A stretch of DNA of 64,000 bases from Bradyrhizobium guangdongense (lineage in GTDB: Bacteria; Pseudomonadota; Alphaproteobacteria; Rhizobiales; Xanthobacteraceae): NCBI RefSeq assembly GCF_004114975.1, contig NZ_CP030052.1:744001-808000 (forward strand). Reading direction: 5' to 3'. Made by a program: the position numbers and the translations under genes. Below are positions 46,618-54,949 of this stretch, piece after piece. The stretch's first letter is position 1. Each line of letters begins with the position of its first letter. The notes beneath the pieces were generated by a model. The model was not told the origin of the DNA. It ran no database searches and saw nothing but the letters and a program-made list of their open reading frames with translations.

Positions 46618-48075
46618 CTAACGATGCGCAGGAACTGAGTTGCGGGGCGGTCCCGCCAGGAATGAAATGCTGCGTACAATCGTGTAGTTCAACAACCCCT
46701 CAGCCCCACCCTCACGCGCATACCCCGAGTCCTTTGTTCCCCCAAAAGGCGTCTCCGGCAGCGATGACGTGAAGTGATTGATCGCAAGGTTTCCGACCTG
46801 CATGTGGTCGGCGATGTAGCCGGCGTAGTCAGCCGAATGAGTCATCGCGTAACCCGCAAGCCCATAGGGCAGTTCGTTGGCGCGCTTGATCGCGTCTGGC
46901 AGCGAAGTAACCGAATTTACGAGTGCGACTGGGCCAAACGGTTCTTCCTTCATAATACGCGCATCCGCGGGCACGTCGGCCAATACCGTAAGAGGCCAAT
47001 AGTAGCCGTTATTCTTGATGCGCTCCCCACCGGCAACAAGCCTGGCACCTTTCGCGATCGCCTCGCTGACGAGTTCCTGTATCGCAGCAAGGCGCCGTGA
47101 ATTGGCTACGGGCCCCATCTGCGTGGCCGGATCGAGGCCATTGCCGACCTCAATTTTTCGAGCCGCCTCGCCCATGTTGTTGACAAACTCTCCATAAATG
47201 GAGTCGTGGACGAACCAGCGTGTCGGTGATGTACAGATTTGGCCCGAGTTGCTGGCTTTAGCGGCAACCGACCTGCTCGCTGAATCGAGCGGATCGACAT
47301 CGTCACAAATTATGACCGGCGCATGCCCGCCCAATTCCATAATGCAGGGCTTCATATGCATTCCGGCTTGCGCGGCAAGTCCCTTGCCAACTGGAACGGA
47401 GCCAGTAAACGCAACCAGTCTGATTGACGGGTGTCCTATCAAATAGCGCGAGATATCTGCGGGAATGCCGAATACCAAATTCAACACGCCATCTGGCAGT
47501 CCGGCTTTCACAAAGGCTTCCGCCAGATGCACGGCAGCCGCCGGTGTTTCCTCAGAAGCTTTCAGGACGAGACTGCAGCCTGCCGATAGCGCACCGCCAA
47601 CCTTCCGGGCGACTGAACTTAAGGGATAGTTCCAAGGACTAAAGGCCGCTACAGGGCCAATCGGATAGAGTTGCACGGTGTTTCGATACCCGGGCTCGGA
47701 CGGAATGGTCCTGCCGTAAAGTCGGCGTCCTTCTTCCGCATCCCATTCCAACACCTGACATGCCCGCCGAACTTCGGTCTGCGCGTCGCGTAGCGGCTTG
47801 CCTTGCTCCAGAGTGATATCGCGGGCCACCACATCGGCATTCGCACGCAGGTTCGCCGCGGCTTGACGAATTATCTCGGATCGCCGGGCCGCTGAGGTCA
47901 GTGACCAAACGTTGAAGCCGTTCGTTGCAGCATCGACGGCAGCGGCAAGATCGGCCTCCCTTGCCATAGGAACGATCCCCAGCACGGCTTCGTTTGCGGG
48001 GTTCAATATCGGAGCGCCGTTACGTTCGATCCATTTTCCACCGATAAACAGCCTTATTGGGGTGTGCCCAGTCAT
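46618..48075 (-). CDS. NAD(P)-dependent aldehyde dehydrogenase (succinate-semialdehyde dehydrogenase-like)
   Basis: A 485-residue enzyme. GPVAAFSPWNYPLSSVARKV binds the cofactor, VAFTGSVPVGKGLAAQAG is the Rossmann turn, IMELGGHAPVIICDD carries the catalytic Glu and NSGQICTSPTRWFVH the nucleophilic Cys. The DGVLNLVFG and EEPFGPVALV blocks place it near GabD. It overlaps the end of the decarboxylase beta-subunit gene (ATGA). It should oxidise the aldehyde that the TPP-dependent decarboxylase produces. Confidence 0.9.
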   Translation of the reverse strand: MTGHTPIRLFIGGKWIERNGAPILNPANEAVLGIVPMAREADLAAAVDAATNGFNVWSLTSAARRSEIIRQAAANLRANADVVARDITLEQGKPLRDAQTEVRRACQVLEWDAEEGRRLYGRTIPSEPGYRNTVQLYPIGPVAAFSPWNYPLSSVARKVGGALSAGCSLVLKASEETPAAAVHLAEAFVKAGLPDGVLNLVFGIPADISRYLIGHPSIRLVAFTGSVPVGKGLAAQAGMHMKPCIMELGGHAPVIICDDVDPLDSASRSVAAKASNSGQICTSPTRWFVHDSIYGEFVNNMGEAARKIEVGNGLDPATQMGPVANSRRLAAIQELVSEAIAKGARLVAGGERIKNNGYYWPLTVLADVPADARIMKEEPFGPVALVNSVTSLPDAIKRANELPYGLAGYAMTHSADYAGYIADHMQVGNLAINHFTSSLPETPFGGTKDSGYAREGGAEGLLNYTIVRSISFLAGPPRNSVPAHR

Positions 48076-48656
48076 CGGGTCACTCCGAGGAATTTTCGTG
48101 TGTCGGCCACCACTTTTGCCGGACTACGCTTACGCCACGGCGCGCGCTGACCTGGCGGACGGTTTTCGATTTCTGGGTGGATCTTATTCCAGACGAAGAC
48201 GGGCCCGTCCTTCGCCAGGATTTCTGGCAGGGCGGCAGTATATGTGGCTAGATCATCGAAAAAATAAGTGCGATTGATGCCACATCCGCGAGCCACAAGG
48301 TCATAAGCAACGTTCTTCGCGTTCGGTACGGGCTGTCCACCAGTTGTGGCATAGCATTCGTTGTCCATCAAGAAGTAGTAGTAGTTTCGAGGCGCCTTTT
48401 CGGCGATCGTTGTCAAGATGCTGAGGTTCATTAGTAGATCGCCCTCAGAATCGAAAACGACTACCGGCTTCTCAGGTTGGGCCAATGCGAGCCCAAAACT
48501 AAAGCCGGCATGACCGCCCATGGAAGGATCACCGACTGGAAGGTCCGCACCTCCTTCGCTGATGTCCAACCAATATTGACCCGAGCGACCCGAGACGACG
48601 AGCGCATTCCTGCGATGAGGTGCGAAAGCGTGGACAAGATCTTTTGTGTAAATCAT
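48072..48656 (-). CDS. TPP-dependent 2-oxo-acid decarboxylase, beta subunit (ComE/phosphonopyruvate-decarboxylase-like)
   Basis: About 194 residues from ATG 48656; a TTG at 48671 is the alternative. DPSMGGHAGFSFGLALAQPE, then the TPP-binding motif EGDLLMNLSILTTIAEKAP and FLMDNECYATTGGQPVPNAK form the C-terminal (PP) domain of a TPP enzyme. Split two-subunit enzymes of this kind decarboxylate sulfopyruvate or phosphonopyruvate to an aldehyde. Here the neighbouring aldehyde dehydrogenase and aminotransferase suggest another 2-oxo acid from the pathway. Confidence 0.85.
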   Translation of the reverse strand: MIYTKDLVHAFAPHRRNALVVSGRSGQYWLDISEGGADLPVGDPSMGGHAGFSFGLALAQPEKPVVVFDSEGDLLMNLSILTTIAEKAPRNYYYFLMDNECYATTGGQPVPNAKNVAYDLVARGCGINRTYFFDDLATYTAALPEILAKDGPVFVWNKIHPEIENRPPGQRAPWRKRSPAKVVADTRKFLGVTR

Positions 48657-48667
48657 CGACCCGCGCC

Positions 48668-49186
48668 TCAATTAAAACCGTGAAATTCGTCGGCGATCAG
48701 TACGACGACTGGGCGCTGAGTTAGTTCAGACTCGGTGAAAGCGAGCGAGATGCGATCGGCGTCCGCATTACTTTCCACCATGTAGAACTTGATTCCGAAA
48801 GCGAGCAGGAAGCGTTCTGTATATTCGGCCGCGCTATCGTGATTGACGCCGTGCCGCGTGTAACCGCGGTAACCAACCAAGAAGACGACCGGAACGTTCA
48901 GATTGAGCAGCCAGCCGCGCATGGAATCTCCCGATTCCATCATGCCGGTATTCTGCACCAACACGATCGGCTTTGCTCCTCCTGCGAAAAGTCCGGCCGC
49001 TATTGAGCAGGCATGCCCTTCGCGGGCGACGCCGACCAAGCTCAGCGATTGCTCCTCCTGCATTTTCAAGAACAGCCAGTTCGTCTCGCTATCTGGCAGC
49101 CAAACAACATGCGACACGCCGTTTTGCTTCATTTGCGCAACGACCGATTCGGGACTCAGTGCCGCGGCTTGCTCGTCACTCATCAT
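48668..49186 (-). CDS. TPP-dependent 2-oxo-acid decarboxylase, alpha subunit (ComD-like)
   Basis: About 172 residues. ATG 49186 or 49183 follows AGAGGA; an upstream start at 49210 is possible. This is the PYR half of a split TPP enzyme: VSHVVWLPDSETNWLFLKM, VAREGHACSIAAGLFAGGAK (with the catalytic Glu in REGHA) and LVQNTGMMESGDSMRGWLLN. It must pair with the beta subunit encoded directly downstream. It is the first gene of the long operon running towards the oxoprolinase genes, with a candidate GntR site 50 bases upstream. Confidence 0.85.
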   Translation of the reverse strand: MMSDEQAAALSPESVVAQMKQNGVSHVVWLPDSETNWLFLKMQEEQSLSLVGVAREGHACSIAAGLFAGGAKPIVLVQNTGMMESGDSMRGWLLNLNVPVVFLVGYRGYTRHGVNHDSAAEYTERFLLAFGIKFYMVESNADADRISLAFTESELTQRPVVVLIADEFHGFN

Positions 49187-49236
49187 CGTCCTCTTTTCGC
49201 CGGCCGCCATGGGAGCGAGGGCCCGCGGCCCAATTT

Positions 49237-49262
49237 GTATCCGAGACGTTAATTTAGGATAC
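49237..49262. promoter_or_regulatory. Candidate GntR operator C
   Basis: GTATCC (49237-49242), 14 bases, GGATAC (49257-49262): a perfect 6-bp inverted repeat upstream of the decarboxylase-led operon. It is the best match to the shared motif of the island. Confidence 0.55.
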
Positions 49263-49426
49263 GATTAAAGGGCCTCCGGCACATTCGTGTCAACCTGAAT
49301 GTGACGAAATCGTAATTTCCGAATGGAATCCTCATTTTCAGAAAGCCACGAACAATGCCCGAAACTCGGCAAGCCCCCCAAAAGGGCTCGGTCTGCGACA
49401 AGTCATTGGGGGGATCGCGAACGGTT

Positions 49427-50845
49427 TCATATGTATCCGGGAGGGATTGCTACGGCGCCCCCTCGTTCGCGGTCAAACGCTTGCGCAATCCGGAAGGCCG
49501 TTGCATCACCAAAACGGCGGACGGTAATTTGCAGACCTACCGGCATAAGGGCTGCGAGCCCCATGGGTATCGATATAGCGGCCAAGTCCATTAGATTGGC
49601 TATACGGGCGAGGAGACCAAAAGGTGCGGTTTGCTCGTGCGCCCCCTCGATCTCTGGAGTCACGATCGGAGCCGAGGGCAAGAGAAACGCTGCTGCGCCT
49701 TCCAGATAACGATCGAATTCCACCTGCATTTCGCGGCGGGTTGTAAGCAGGCCGAAATAGTCCCTCGCGCTGATGCCACTGCTTTTGCGCATTCGCTGCG
49801 CTATCAAACGATCAACTCGACTGTCGAGCCCCTCGATGTATTGCGATAGCCCATTCCAGCCTTCGGTCCCCGTGATACCGGATGCGTGAGCCGCATATTC
49901 TTCGTGACTCCGAGGCATGGGACGCACATCTATGTGAGCGCCTAGTCTCTTGAGGTCGCCCAGTGCCTTATGGAAAAGGTCCATAATTCGGGGGTCGACG
50001 AATTTGAGCTGAGAGTCAGTTGGCGCTCGCAAGATCAAGCCCTCGACGCCAGCCGTTAACTCGCCAAGAGGATTTATGCGCCCAATTCCGTAGGTCGAGG
50101 GATCCTGGGGATCCCGCCCTTGCAAGGCATCGAGTACCAACGCGGCATCCCGGATGCTGCGGGCCAACGGACCCACAGTGTCAAATGTCGGCGCCAATGG
50201 AAAGACGCCGCCCCGGCCGACCAAGCCGAGCGTACTCTTGTGGCCAACAATTCCACAAAGCGATGCGGGGGTACGAATTGAGCCGCCGGTATCGGTCCCG
50301 AGCGCAACCGGCACGAGCCCCGCCGCGACCGCGACTCCCGATCCGCTGGATGATCCGCCGGGTACTCTCGCAACCGAGGTATCCCAGGGATTCACCGGCG
50401 TACCGCAGACGGGATTGCACCCCCAACCACCAAAAGCGAATTCAACGGTGTGCGTTTTCCCGATGAGAACCATTCCTCGATCGAGGAGGCGCTGAACAGC
50501 GTGGGCTGTGTTCTCCGCAGGGGTCGATGCGGTCGCAAGCGATCCGGCCCGGGTCGGTCTCCCCTTGACATCAAATAGATCTTTGACCGCGAAAGGTATC
50601 CCGTCCAGCATATGCAAAGCGTTGCCGCCCGCACGCCGTGCATCGGCGGTCTTGGCAGCTACGCGAGCCGAATCCGCGTAGATTGCGACGAAGGCATGGA
50701 GCTGCGGGTCGAACTTCGCAATCCGCGCCAGAAAACGCTCCGTGATCTCGAGCGACGTGACCTGCTTGGTGGCCAATGCGCGCGAAAGCTCCCCGATCGT
50801 AGCGAACGCGACGTCACCAAGGGGCAATGTATGGCTGTCACTCAT
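49427..50845 (-). CDS. Amidase-signature-family hydrolase
   Basis: About 472 residues from ATG 50845 (MSDSHTLPLGDVAF). The Ser-Ser-Lys triad is visible: Lys in PFAVKDLFDVKG, the cis-Ser in ALGTDTGGSIRTPASLCG and the nucleophile region in RVPGGSSSGSGVAVAAGLV. GPLARSIRDAALVLDAL is the usual following block. It would release an amino group or carboxylate from an amide. Substrate range cannot be inferred beyond that. It lies downstream of a DAO gene with a candidate operator. Confidence 0.88.
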   Translation of the reverse strand: MSDSHTLPLGDVAFATIGELSRALATKQVTSLEITERFLARIAKFDPQLHAFVAIYADSARVAAKTADARRAGGNALHMLDGIPFAVKDLFDVKGRPTRAGSLATASTPAENTAHAVQRLLDRGMVLIGKTHTVEFAFGGWGCNPVCGTPVNPWDTSVARVPGGSSSGSGVAVAAGLVPVALGTDTGGSIRTPASLCGIVGHKSTLGLVGRGGVFPLAPTFDTVGPLARSIRDAALVLDALQGRDPQDPSTYGIGRINPLGELTAGVEGLILRAPTDSQLKFVDPRIMDLFHKALGDLKRLGAHIDVRPMPRSHEEYAAHASGITGTEGWNGLSQYIEGLDSRVDRLIAQRMRKSSGISARDYFGLLTTRREMQVEFDRYLEGAAAFLLPSAPIVTPEIEGAHEQTAPFGLLARIANLMDLAAISIPMGLAALMPVGLQITVRRFGDATAFRIAQAFDRERGGAVAIPPGYI

Positions 50846-50916
50846 CGGAGTTCCCAACTAGTCCAACGCTAGGCGCGTATCTCTCAAGCAATGCATCAAT
50901 CGGTCGGGCGCAGACA

Positions 50917-52293
50917 TCAAAGCAGCCCCGCGCCCACCGAGCCCAGATCAGGGATCAACGAAGGATCCGTGAACCTGTCCATTGTGAAGACAGCCGATCC
51001 GGGCAACGGCTTATCCGCAACCCATGCGGCCGTTTGCTCTCCGACAGCGCAAGCCATCATCGTGCCAAAGCCGGAAAGACCGACGCACATATAGGAGCCT
51101 TCCGGTCCCATGGGCCCGACCAGCGGCCAATTGTCGTGGGTCCGCGTATACCAGCCGCTATAATGATGCAGACCGCGCGTCAGCCGTCCGATATAGGTCC
51201 TGAGTCCGGGGTTGAGCCTCGAAGCCCCTCGAAGCACAATTTCGGGAAAGCGGTCGTCCAGCGGAACGTCCCAGGTCGCGTTTACCTGCGCCCTCTCGTT
51301 GTAGGCCCATCCGAGCCGTAGCCAGCTGCCGCCGTCTCCTCCGTCGGGACGGCAATGAATTGCGCCGGTCATTGGTTGTGTGAGCCAGGCAGTGTCTGCA
51401 CTGGCCCGAAGCAGGCTAGCTTCTTCTTCCGTCCAATTGATCATTTGATCATCGAGGTCGATCGAAAACGGCATGTCCCGAGGAATGACCTTGTGAACAT
51501 CCTCGAAGGCGATTTTCTGCTGCATCACATTGAATAGGGGCAACTCGACGTCGAGCATGGCGGCAATGTCGTTCGCAAAGGGACCCGCACAGTTAATTAG
51601 CTTGACCGCTCGGAGAGTCTTAGAGGTCCCCTCGTCCTTAAAAGCGATAGTAAACCCGCCTTCTCGCTCCGCCTTAATGCCGTCGACCATGCCCTGCATG
51701 CGGTGCGCGCCGACGCTGCCCGTGTATTCCAGCATGAAGGCTCCCATCTGCTGCCCCGAAATGTCGCCGGCTTGGCGTACATGCAGGATTGTTCGCAGGT
51801 CGCGATCATAATTGGGAAACAGCGATTGGATCAGCTCGGGATTGCGAAGCAGATCGAAGCCTCGTGGCGCCAGCGTCCAGTCAGCGTCTGCGGGTCGTTG
51901 ATAACTGCGGCTCGTGGTACCCTCATGGATCCGTACCTGCTCATCGAATTCCGCACCCAAGCTGAAGCGCAATCCCTCGATCAGCTCGGAGGCATCTGTC
52001 TTTCGCGACGCCAAGACATATCCGCGTCGAGTCATGTTCAGCCGATTGCCCGACTCTCGCGCGATGTCTTCCATGAGCTGGATGGAACGATCAGAGAGAC
52101 GAACCATCAGTGGATGGGTCCACCAATTTCGATAATTCTCGCCAGACTGAGCGGACGTGAAGGCCATCGGAGGGCCTTGGTCGATGAGCGCGATATCAGT
52201 GATGCCGTGGTGTTTGGCCAGATAGTAGGCGACCGCGATACCAATCGTACCGGACCCGATGATAGCGACCTCGGCGCTTTTCACGCTCGCCAT
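50917..52293 (-). CDS. DAO-type FAD-dependent oxidoreductase (3)
   Basis: About 458 residues from ATG 52293 (MASVKSAEVAIIGSG). Earlier in-frame ATGs would overlap the operator-like repeat at 52299-52324, so they are less likely. The FAD loop VAIIGSGTIGIAVAYYLAKH, FTSAQSGENYRNWWTHPLMV as the second FAD motif, and the closing YMCVGLSGFGTMMACAVGEQ are present. The N-terminal half resembles sarcosine or dimethylglycine oxidase-like enzymes. Probably the first gene of a unit that continues into the amidase. Confidence 0.82.
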   Translation of the reverse strand: MASVKSAEVAIIGSGTIGIAVAYYLAKHHGITDIALIDQGPPMAFTSAQSGENYRNWWTHPLMVRLSDRSIQLMEDIARESGNRLNMTRRGYVLASRKTDASELIEGLRFSLGAEFDEQVRIHEGTTSRSYQRPADADWTLAPRGFDLLRNPELIQSLFPNYDRDLRTILHVRQAGDISGQQMGAFMLEYTGSVGAHRMQGMVDGIKAEREGGFTIAFKDEGTSKTLRAVKLINCAGPFANDIAAMLDVELPLFNVMQQKIAFEDVHKVIPRDMPFSIDLDDQMINWTEEEASLLRASADTAWLTQPMTGAIHCRPDGGDGGSWLRLGWAYNERAQVNATWDVPLDDRFPEIVLRGASRLNPGLRTYIGRLTRGLHHYSGWYTRTHDNWPLVGPMGPEGSYMCVGLSGFGTMMACAVGEQTAAWVADKPLPGSAVFTMDRFTDPSLIPDLGSVGAGLL

Positions 52294-52298
52294 ATTTT

Positions 52299-52324
52299 GC
52301 ATCCCTTCTATTGTTTTTGGATAC
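52299..52324. promoter_or_regulatory. Candidate GntR operator D
   Basis: GCATCC (52299-52304), 14 bases, GGATAC (52319-52324), ending six bases upstream of the DAO start. Same motif and spacing as sites A-C. Confidence 0.5.
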
Positions 52325-52513
52325 ATTTTATATTGCCACACCGCAACTGATTTCGCATCGCCGATCGCGTTTTACGGAAGGGTTCCAAAGCGCCGTTTCG
52401 AGGTCACACGGTCCGTGGCGCGTGGCGCCTCAAGGAGAACGGCCTCGCGGTCACATCGGAAGGTCTTGGAAGGCAAAGCTCCCAAATCCCACAGGCAGGG
52501 GAAAGCGTTGAAA

Positions 52514-53677
52514 CTATATGATGCCGCGCTCGGGCAGAGGGGCGTCGTCGATCAGTCGCTGCCAACCGAAACGAGTTAAATCCAGCGTTTCGTATCGTCC
52601 CTTCAGGATAAGTTCGGAAATCGCCAGACCACAGCCGGGCGCATGCATCAGGCCGTGACCTGAGAAGCCCGCCAGCATGTGGAAATTGCCCAGACCATCG
52701 GCCCCCGGCCCGATGATGACATTGCCGTCGAAGTCGTTCTGATCATAGAGACCCGGCAAAGTTGAACGGCATTTCGTCCGTTCGAACTGCGGGAAACGGT
52801 GCGCCAATGCTGGCCACACAACTGATTCGAAATAGTCGTAGTCGACCTCGAAATTATAGCCCCGCGGTTCCGCGAGCGTCGGAACACCGCCTGAATAGCC
52901 GGCGCCTTCGGGACGGAAAGCTAATCTTTCGGGGTCTTTGAGGTAAGGCAGCGGCTCGATGGGTTCTTGCGTTTCGAAGTAATGTTCGAAACGCCGCAGC
53001 GGGGTGATTGGAACATCGAACCCCAGTTGCTTGCAGATTTCCTTTGCCCACGCTCCTGCGCAATTGATGAATTGATCCGCTTCAATCTGAGCGCCGGATG
53101 CCACTCGGGCATGCGTTACAGCATGAGCGGCGCGGTCCATCCCCACCACATCGTCGGCAAGATATTTGACGCCGAGAGATTGCGATTTCTTACGAAAACC
53201 CATCAGCACACTATGCGGATCCAGCCAGCCGTCATCGGGAGAATGGACGCCGGCGCCAAGGTCCGAAACGTTCATCGAAGGGAATTTCTCTTTCAGACCG
53301 TCCGGCGTCAGCCATACGACATTGCAACCTTGATCTCGTTGAGCGTCGTAATTTTGACGCAACATCCCCGTCGCACTAAGGGGCACGATGAAGAGGTAGC
53401 CATTTTTCTTAAAGCCGATCTCGGCATCCACGCCTTCGATCGCCATCGTCTTCGGAAATGACTCAAAGAAGGGGATTGAGAAATTTGAAAGCTGGATATT
53501 CTCGGAAAGCGCGAAAAGACGTCGGACGCCACCAGACGCCCGTGGCGTCGAGGCTATCGCATAGGTCGGATCGCGCTCTATCACTATGACATCTGAAGCC
53601 GGCGCCATGAGCTTGAGAAAATAGGCAGCCGCGGAACCGATGGCTCCGCCCCCAATAATTGCGACATCATATTTCAT
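52514..53677 (-). CDS. DAO-type FAD-dependent oxidoreductase (4), monomeric-sarcosine-oxidase-like
   Basis: A 387-residue protein, the size of monomeric sarcosine or N-methyl amino-acid oxidases. VAIIGGGAIGSAAAYFLKLM is the FAD loop, ASTPRASGGVRRLFALSENI the second flavin motif, FINCAGAWAKEICKQLG the third, and LAGFSGHGLMHAPGCG the C-terminal flavin contact. It follows the biotin-carrier genes and ends 190 bases before the next unit. Confidence 0.84.
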   Translation of the reverse strand: MKYDVAIIGGGAIGSAAAYFLKLMAPASDVIVIERDPTYAIASTPRASGGVRRLFALSENIQLSNFSIPFFESFPKTMAIEGVDAEIGFKKNGYLFIVPLSATGMLRQNYDAQRDQGCNVVWLTPDGLKEKFPSMNVSDLGAGVHSPDDGWLDPHSVLMGFRKKSQSLGVKYLADDVVGMDRAAHAVTHARVASGAQIEADQFINCAGAWAKEICKQLGFDVPITPLRRFEHYFETQEPIEPLPYLKDPERLAFRPEGAGYSGGVPTLAEPRGYNFEVDYDYFESVVWPALAHRFPQFERTKCRSTLPGLYDQNDFDGNVIIGPGADGLGNFHMLAGFSGHGLMHAPGCGLAISELILKGRYETLDLTRFGWQRLIDDAPLPERGII

Positions 53678-53754
53678 TTTCCTACCTGCCCGAGTAGAGT
53701 AGATGGTGTGATACTATGCCAACGCCGTGCGCCGATGCCGTTCGTAGATGCCGC

Positions 53755-54159
53755 CTACTCCACGTCTACCGGAAGGATCTCGAACAAGGGCGCGCCGTAA
53801 CTAACCGCGGCGCCTTCTTCGATAAGAATTGTGACCAACCGCCCCCGCTGCGGCGTTCTGATCGGGATTAGAATCAAATCATCCTGTAGGTAGCCGAGGA
53901 TATCATCCGAGTTTAAAGACGAGCCCATCGGCACCGCCGCTGAAGCCGCCGCGGGATGCCTTGGTAAGAATCTTCCCGGCCCAACCGCGCGAACAACAAT
54001 ATTTGCCGTAGCCGGCGGCGCCGCTCGCACCTTCTCGTCGGTCGTCGCCGCAAGCTCAATGTTTATAAACTCGCCGCCTTCCTCATATTCCAGCCGGATC
54101 AAGCCATGGCGCCTCATGATGGCAGTCAATTGCGGAATGTAATCGCAAAGACCCGTCAT
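53755..54159 (-). CDS. Biotinyl-domain-like protein without the biotin Lys
   Basis: About 134 residues from ATG 54159, which overlaps the stop of the accC relic (ATGA). GPGRFLPRHP, ILGYLQDDLILIPIRTPQRG and AVSYGAPLFEILP follow the biotinyl/lipoyl beta-barrel pattern, but the hairpin that should hold Met-Lys-Met has no lysine (IPIRTP stands there). Such proteins occur near oxoprolinase-type clusters. It may be a structural or regulatory partner rather than a carrier. Confidence 0.6.
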   Translation of the reverse strand: MTGLCDYIPQLTAIMRRHGLIRLEYEEGGEFINIELAATTDEKVRAAPPATANIVVRAVGPGRFLPRHPAAASAAVPMGSSLNSDDILGYLQDDLILIPIRTPQRGRLVTILIEEGAAVSYGAPLFEILPVDVE

Positions 54160-54326
54160 GATGCCACCGCAGAAGTGGCTCTCTTCAGCCTCAGCCCAGC
54201 GGCCAACCAATTCTTCAGAAACCGGATGTCCGCGCTGCCGGCTTTGAACGCTTCAATGGCACCGCAGGCGCGCTCCATTCTAACGGCTATTTCCCCACGG
54301 TTGGCGATCAGCACCTTGTCAAACAT
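54156..54326 (-). pseudogene. accC: Biotin carboxylase relic, internally deleted to 56 residues
   Basis: MFDKVLIANRGEIAVR is the invariant start of biotin carboxylase. It is joined in frame to MERACGAIE and then AFKAGSADIRFLKNWLAAG, which correspond to the last part of the enzyme. About 390 residues, with the whole ATP-grasp centre, are missing, yet start, stop and the overlaps with both neighbours (54331 and 54159) are kept. The catalytic function is lost, but the spacing of the operon is preserved. Confidence 0.65.
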
Positions 54327-54330
54327 TTGC

Positions 54331-54744
54331 TCACTCGAGAACGAGAAGAGTGTCACCCGCGCAAACCACCTGGCCGTCGTCGGGTAGGATTGCTCGCACC
54401 GTCCCCGCTCTGTCAGCTTCGACACGGAACAGTGTTTTCATGGACTCTACGACAGCAACGATCTGCCCCTTGGTGATTGTCTGCCCTACTTCAACCGCAG
54501 GAGAACCACCCTGGACATCCGAGCGATAAAACACTCCGTCGGTCAAAGCTCGTATCTTATGACCTTCTTGATTCGAACCGAGACTGTCAGCTTTTTGCAG
54601 TGACAGCGGCGCGCTGGTGAAAGCGGATGTCACTTCAGCGGCGGCGATCAGCAGCAGCCGAATGTCCCCTCTTTTCAGCTCAATCTTCTGCAAATTGAGC
54701 TCAGCCGCCTTCCGGCAAAAAACTTCGATCTGCTTCAGGTCCAT
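54331..54744 (-). CDS. accB: Biotin carboxyl carrier protein (AccB-like)
   Basis: A 137-residue protein. The N-terminal helix (MDLKQIEVFCRKAAELNLQK) and the C-terminal biotinyl barrel (GQTITKGQIVAVVESMKTLF, AGTVRAILPDDGQVV, GDTLLVLE) match BCCP. The biotin-accepting Lys is in VESMKTLF, a variant of the usual Ala-Met-Lys-Met. It starts a group of carrier genes behind a candidate GntR site. With the carboxylase destroyed, its partner is unknown; a genomic carboxylase could act in trans. Confidence 0.8.
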   Translation of the reverse strand: MDLKQIEVFCRKAAELNLQKIELKRGDIRLLLIAAAEVTSAFTSAPLSLQKADSLGSNQEGHKIRALTDGVFYRSDVQGGSPAVEVGQTITKGQIVAVVESMKTLFRVEADRAGTVRAILPDDGQVVCAGDTLLVLE

Positions 54745-54874
54745 GAAGGCCGCGGTCTCCCGAAGAACGAACTAATCGGCAACCGAAGACGGGGCTGACA
54801 GCATCAAACTGCGCCGGGCCGTTTGCGCCGATCGCGAGACAATGAGCACGACGCCCATAACAGTCAAGCACAAT

Positions 54875-54901
54875 GTATTCTATTGCGGCCCTTTTGGATA
54901 C
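54875..54901. promoter_or_regulatory. Candidate GntR operator E
   Basis: GTATTC (54875-54880), 15 bases, GGATAC (54896-54901), upstream of accB. The spacing is one base longer than at the other sites, so this is a weaker match. Confidence 0.35.
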
Positions 54902-54949
54902 ATCATCATGTTGCGATAGATGCTGGCCGGACATATCGACCACCCAATG

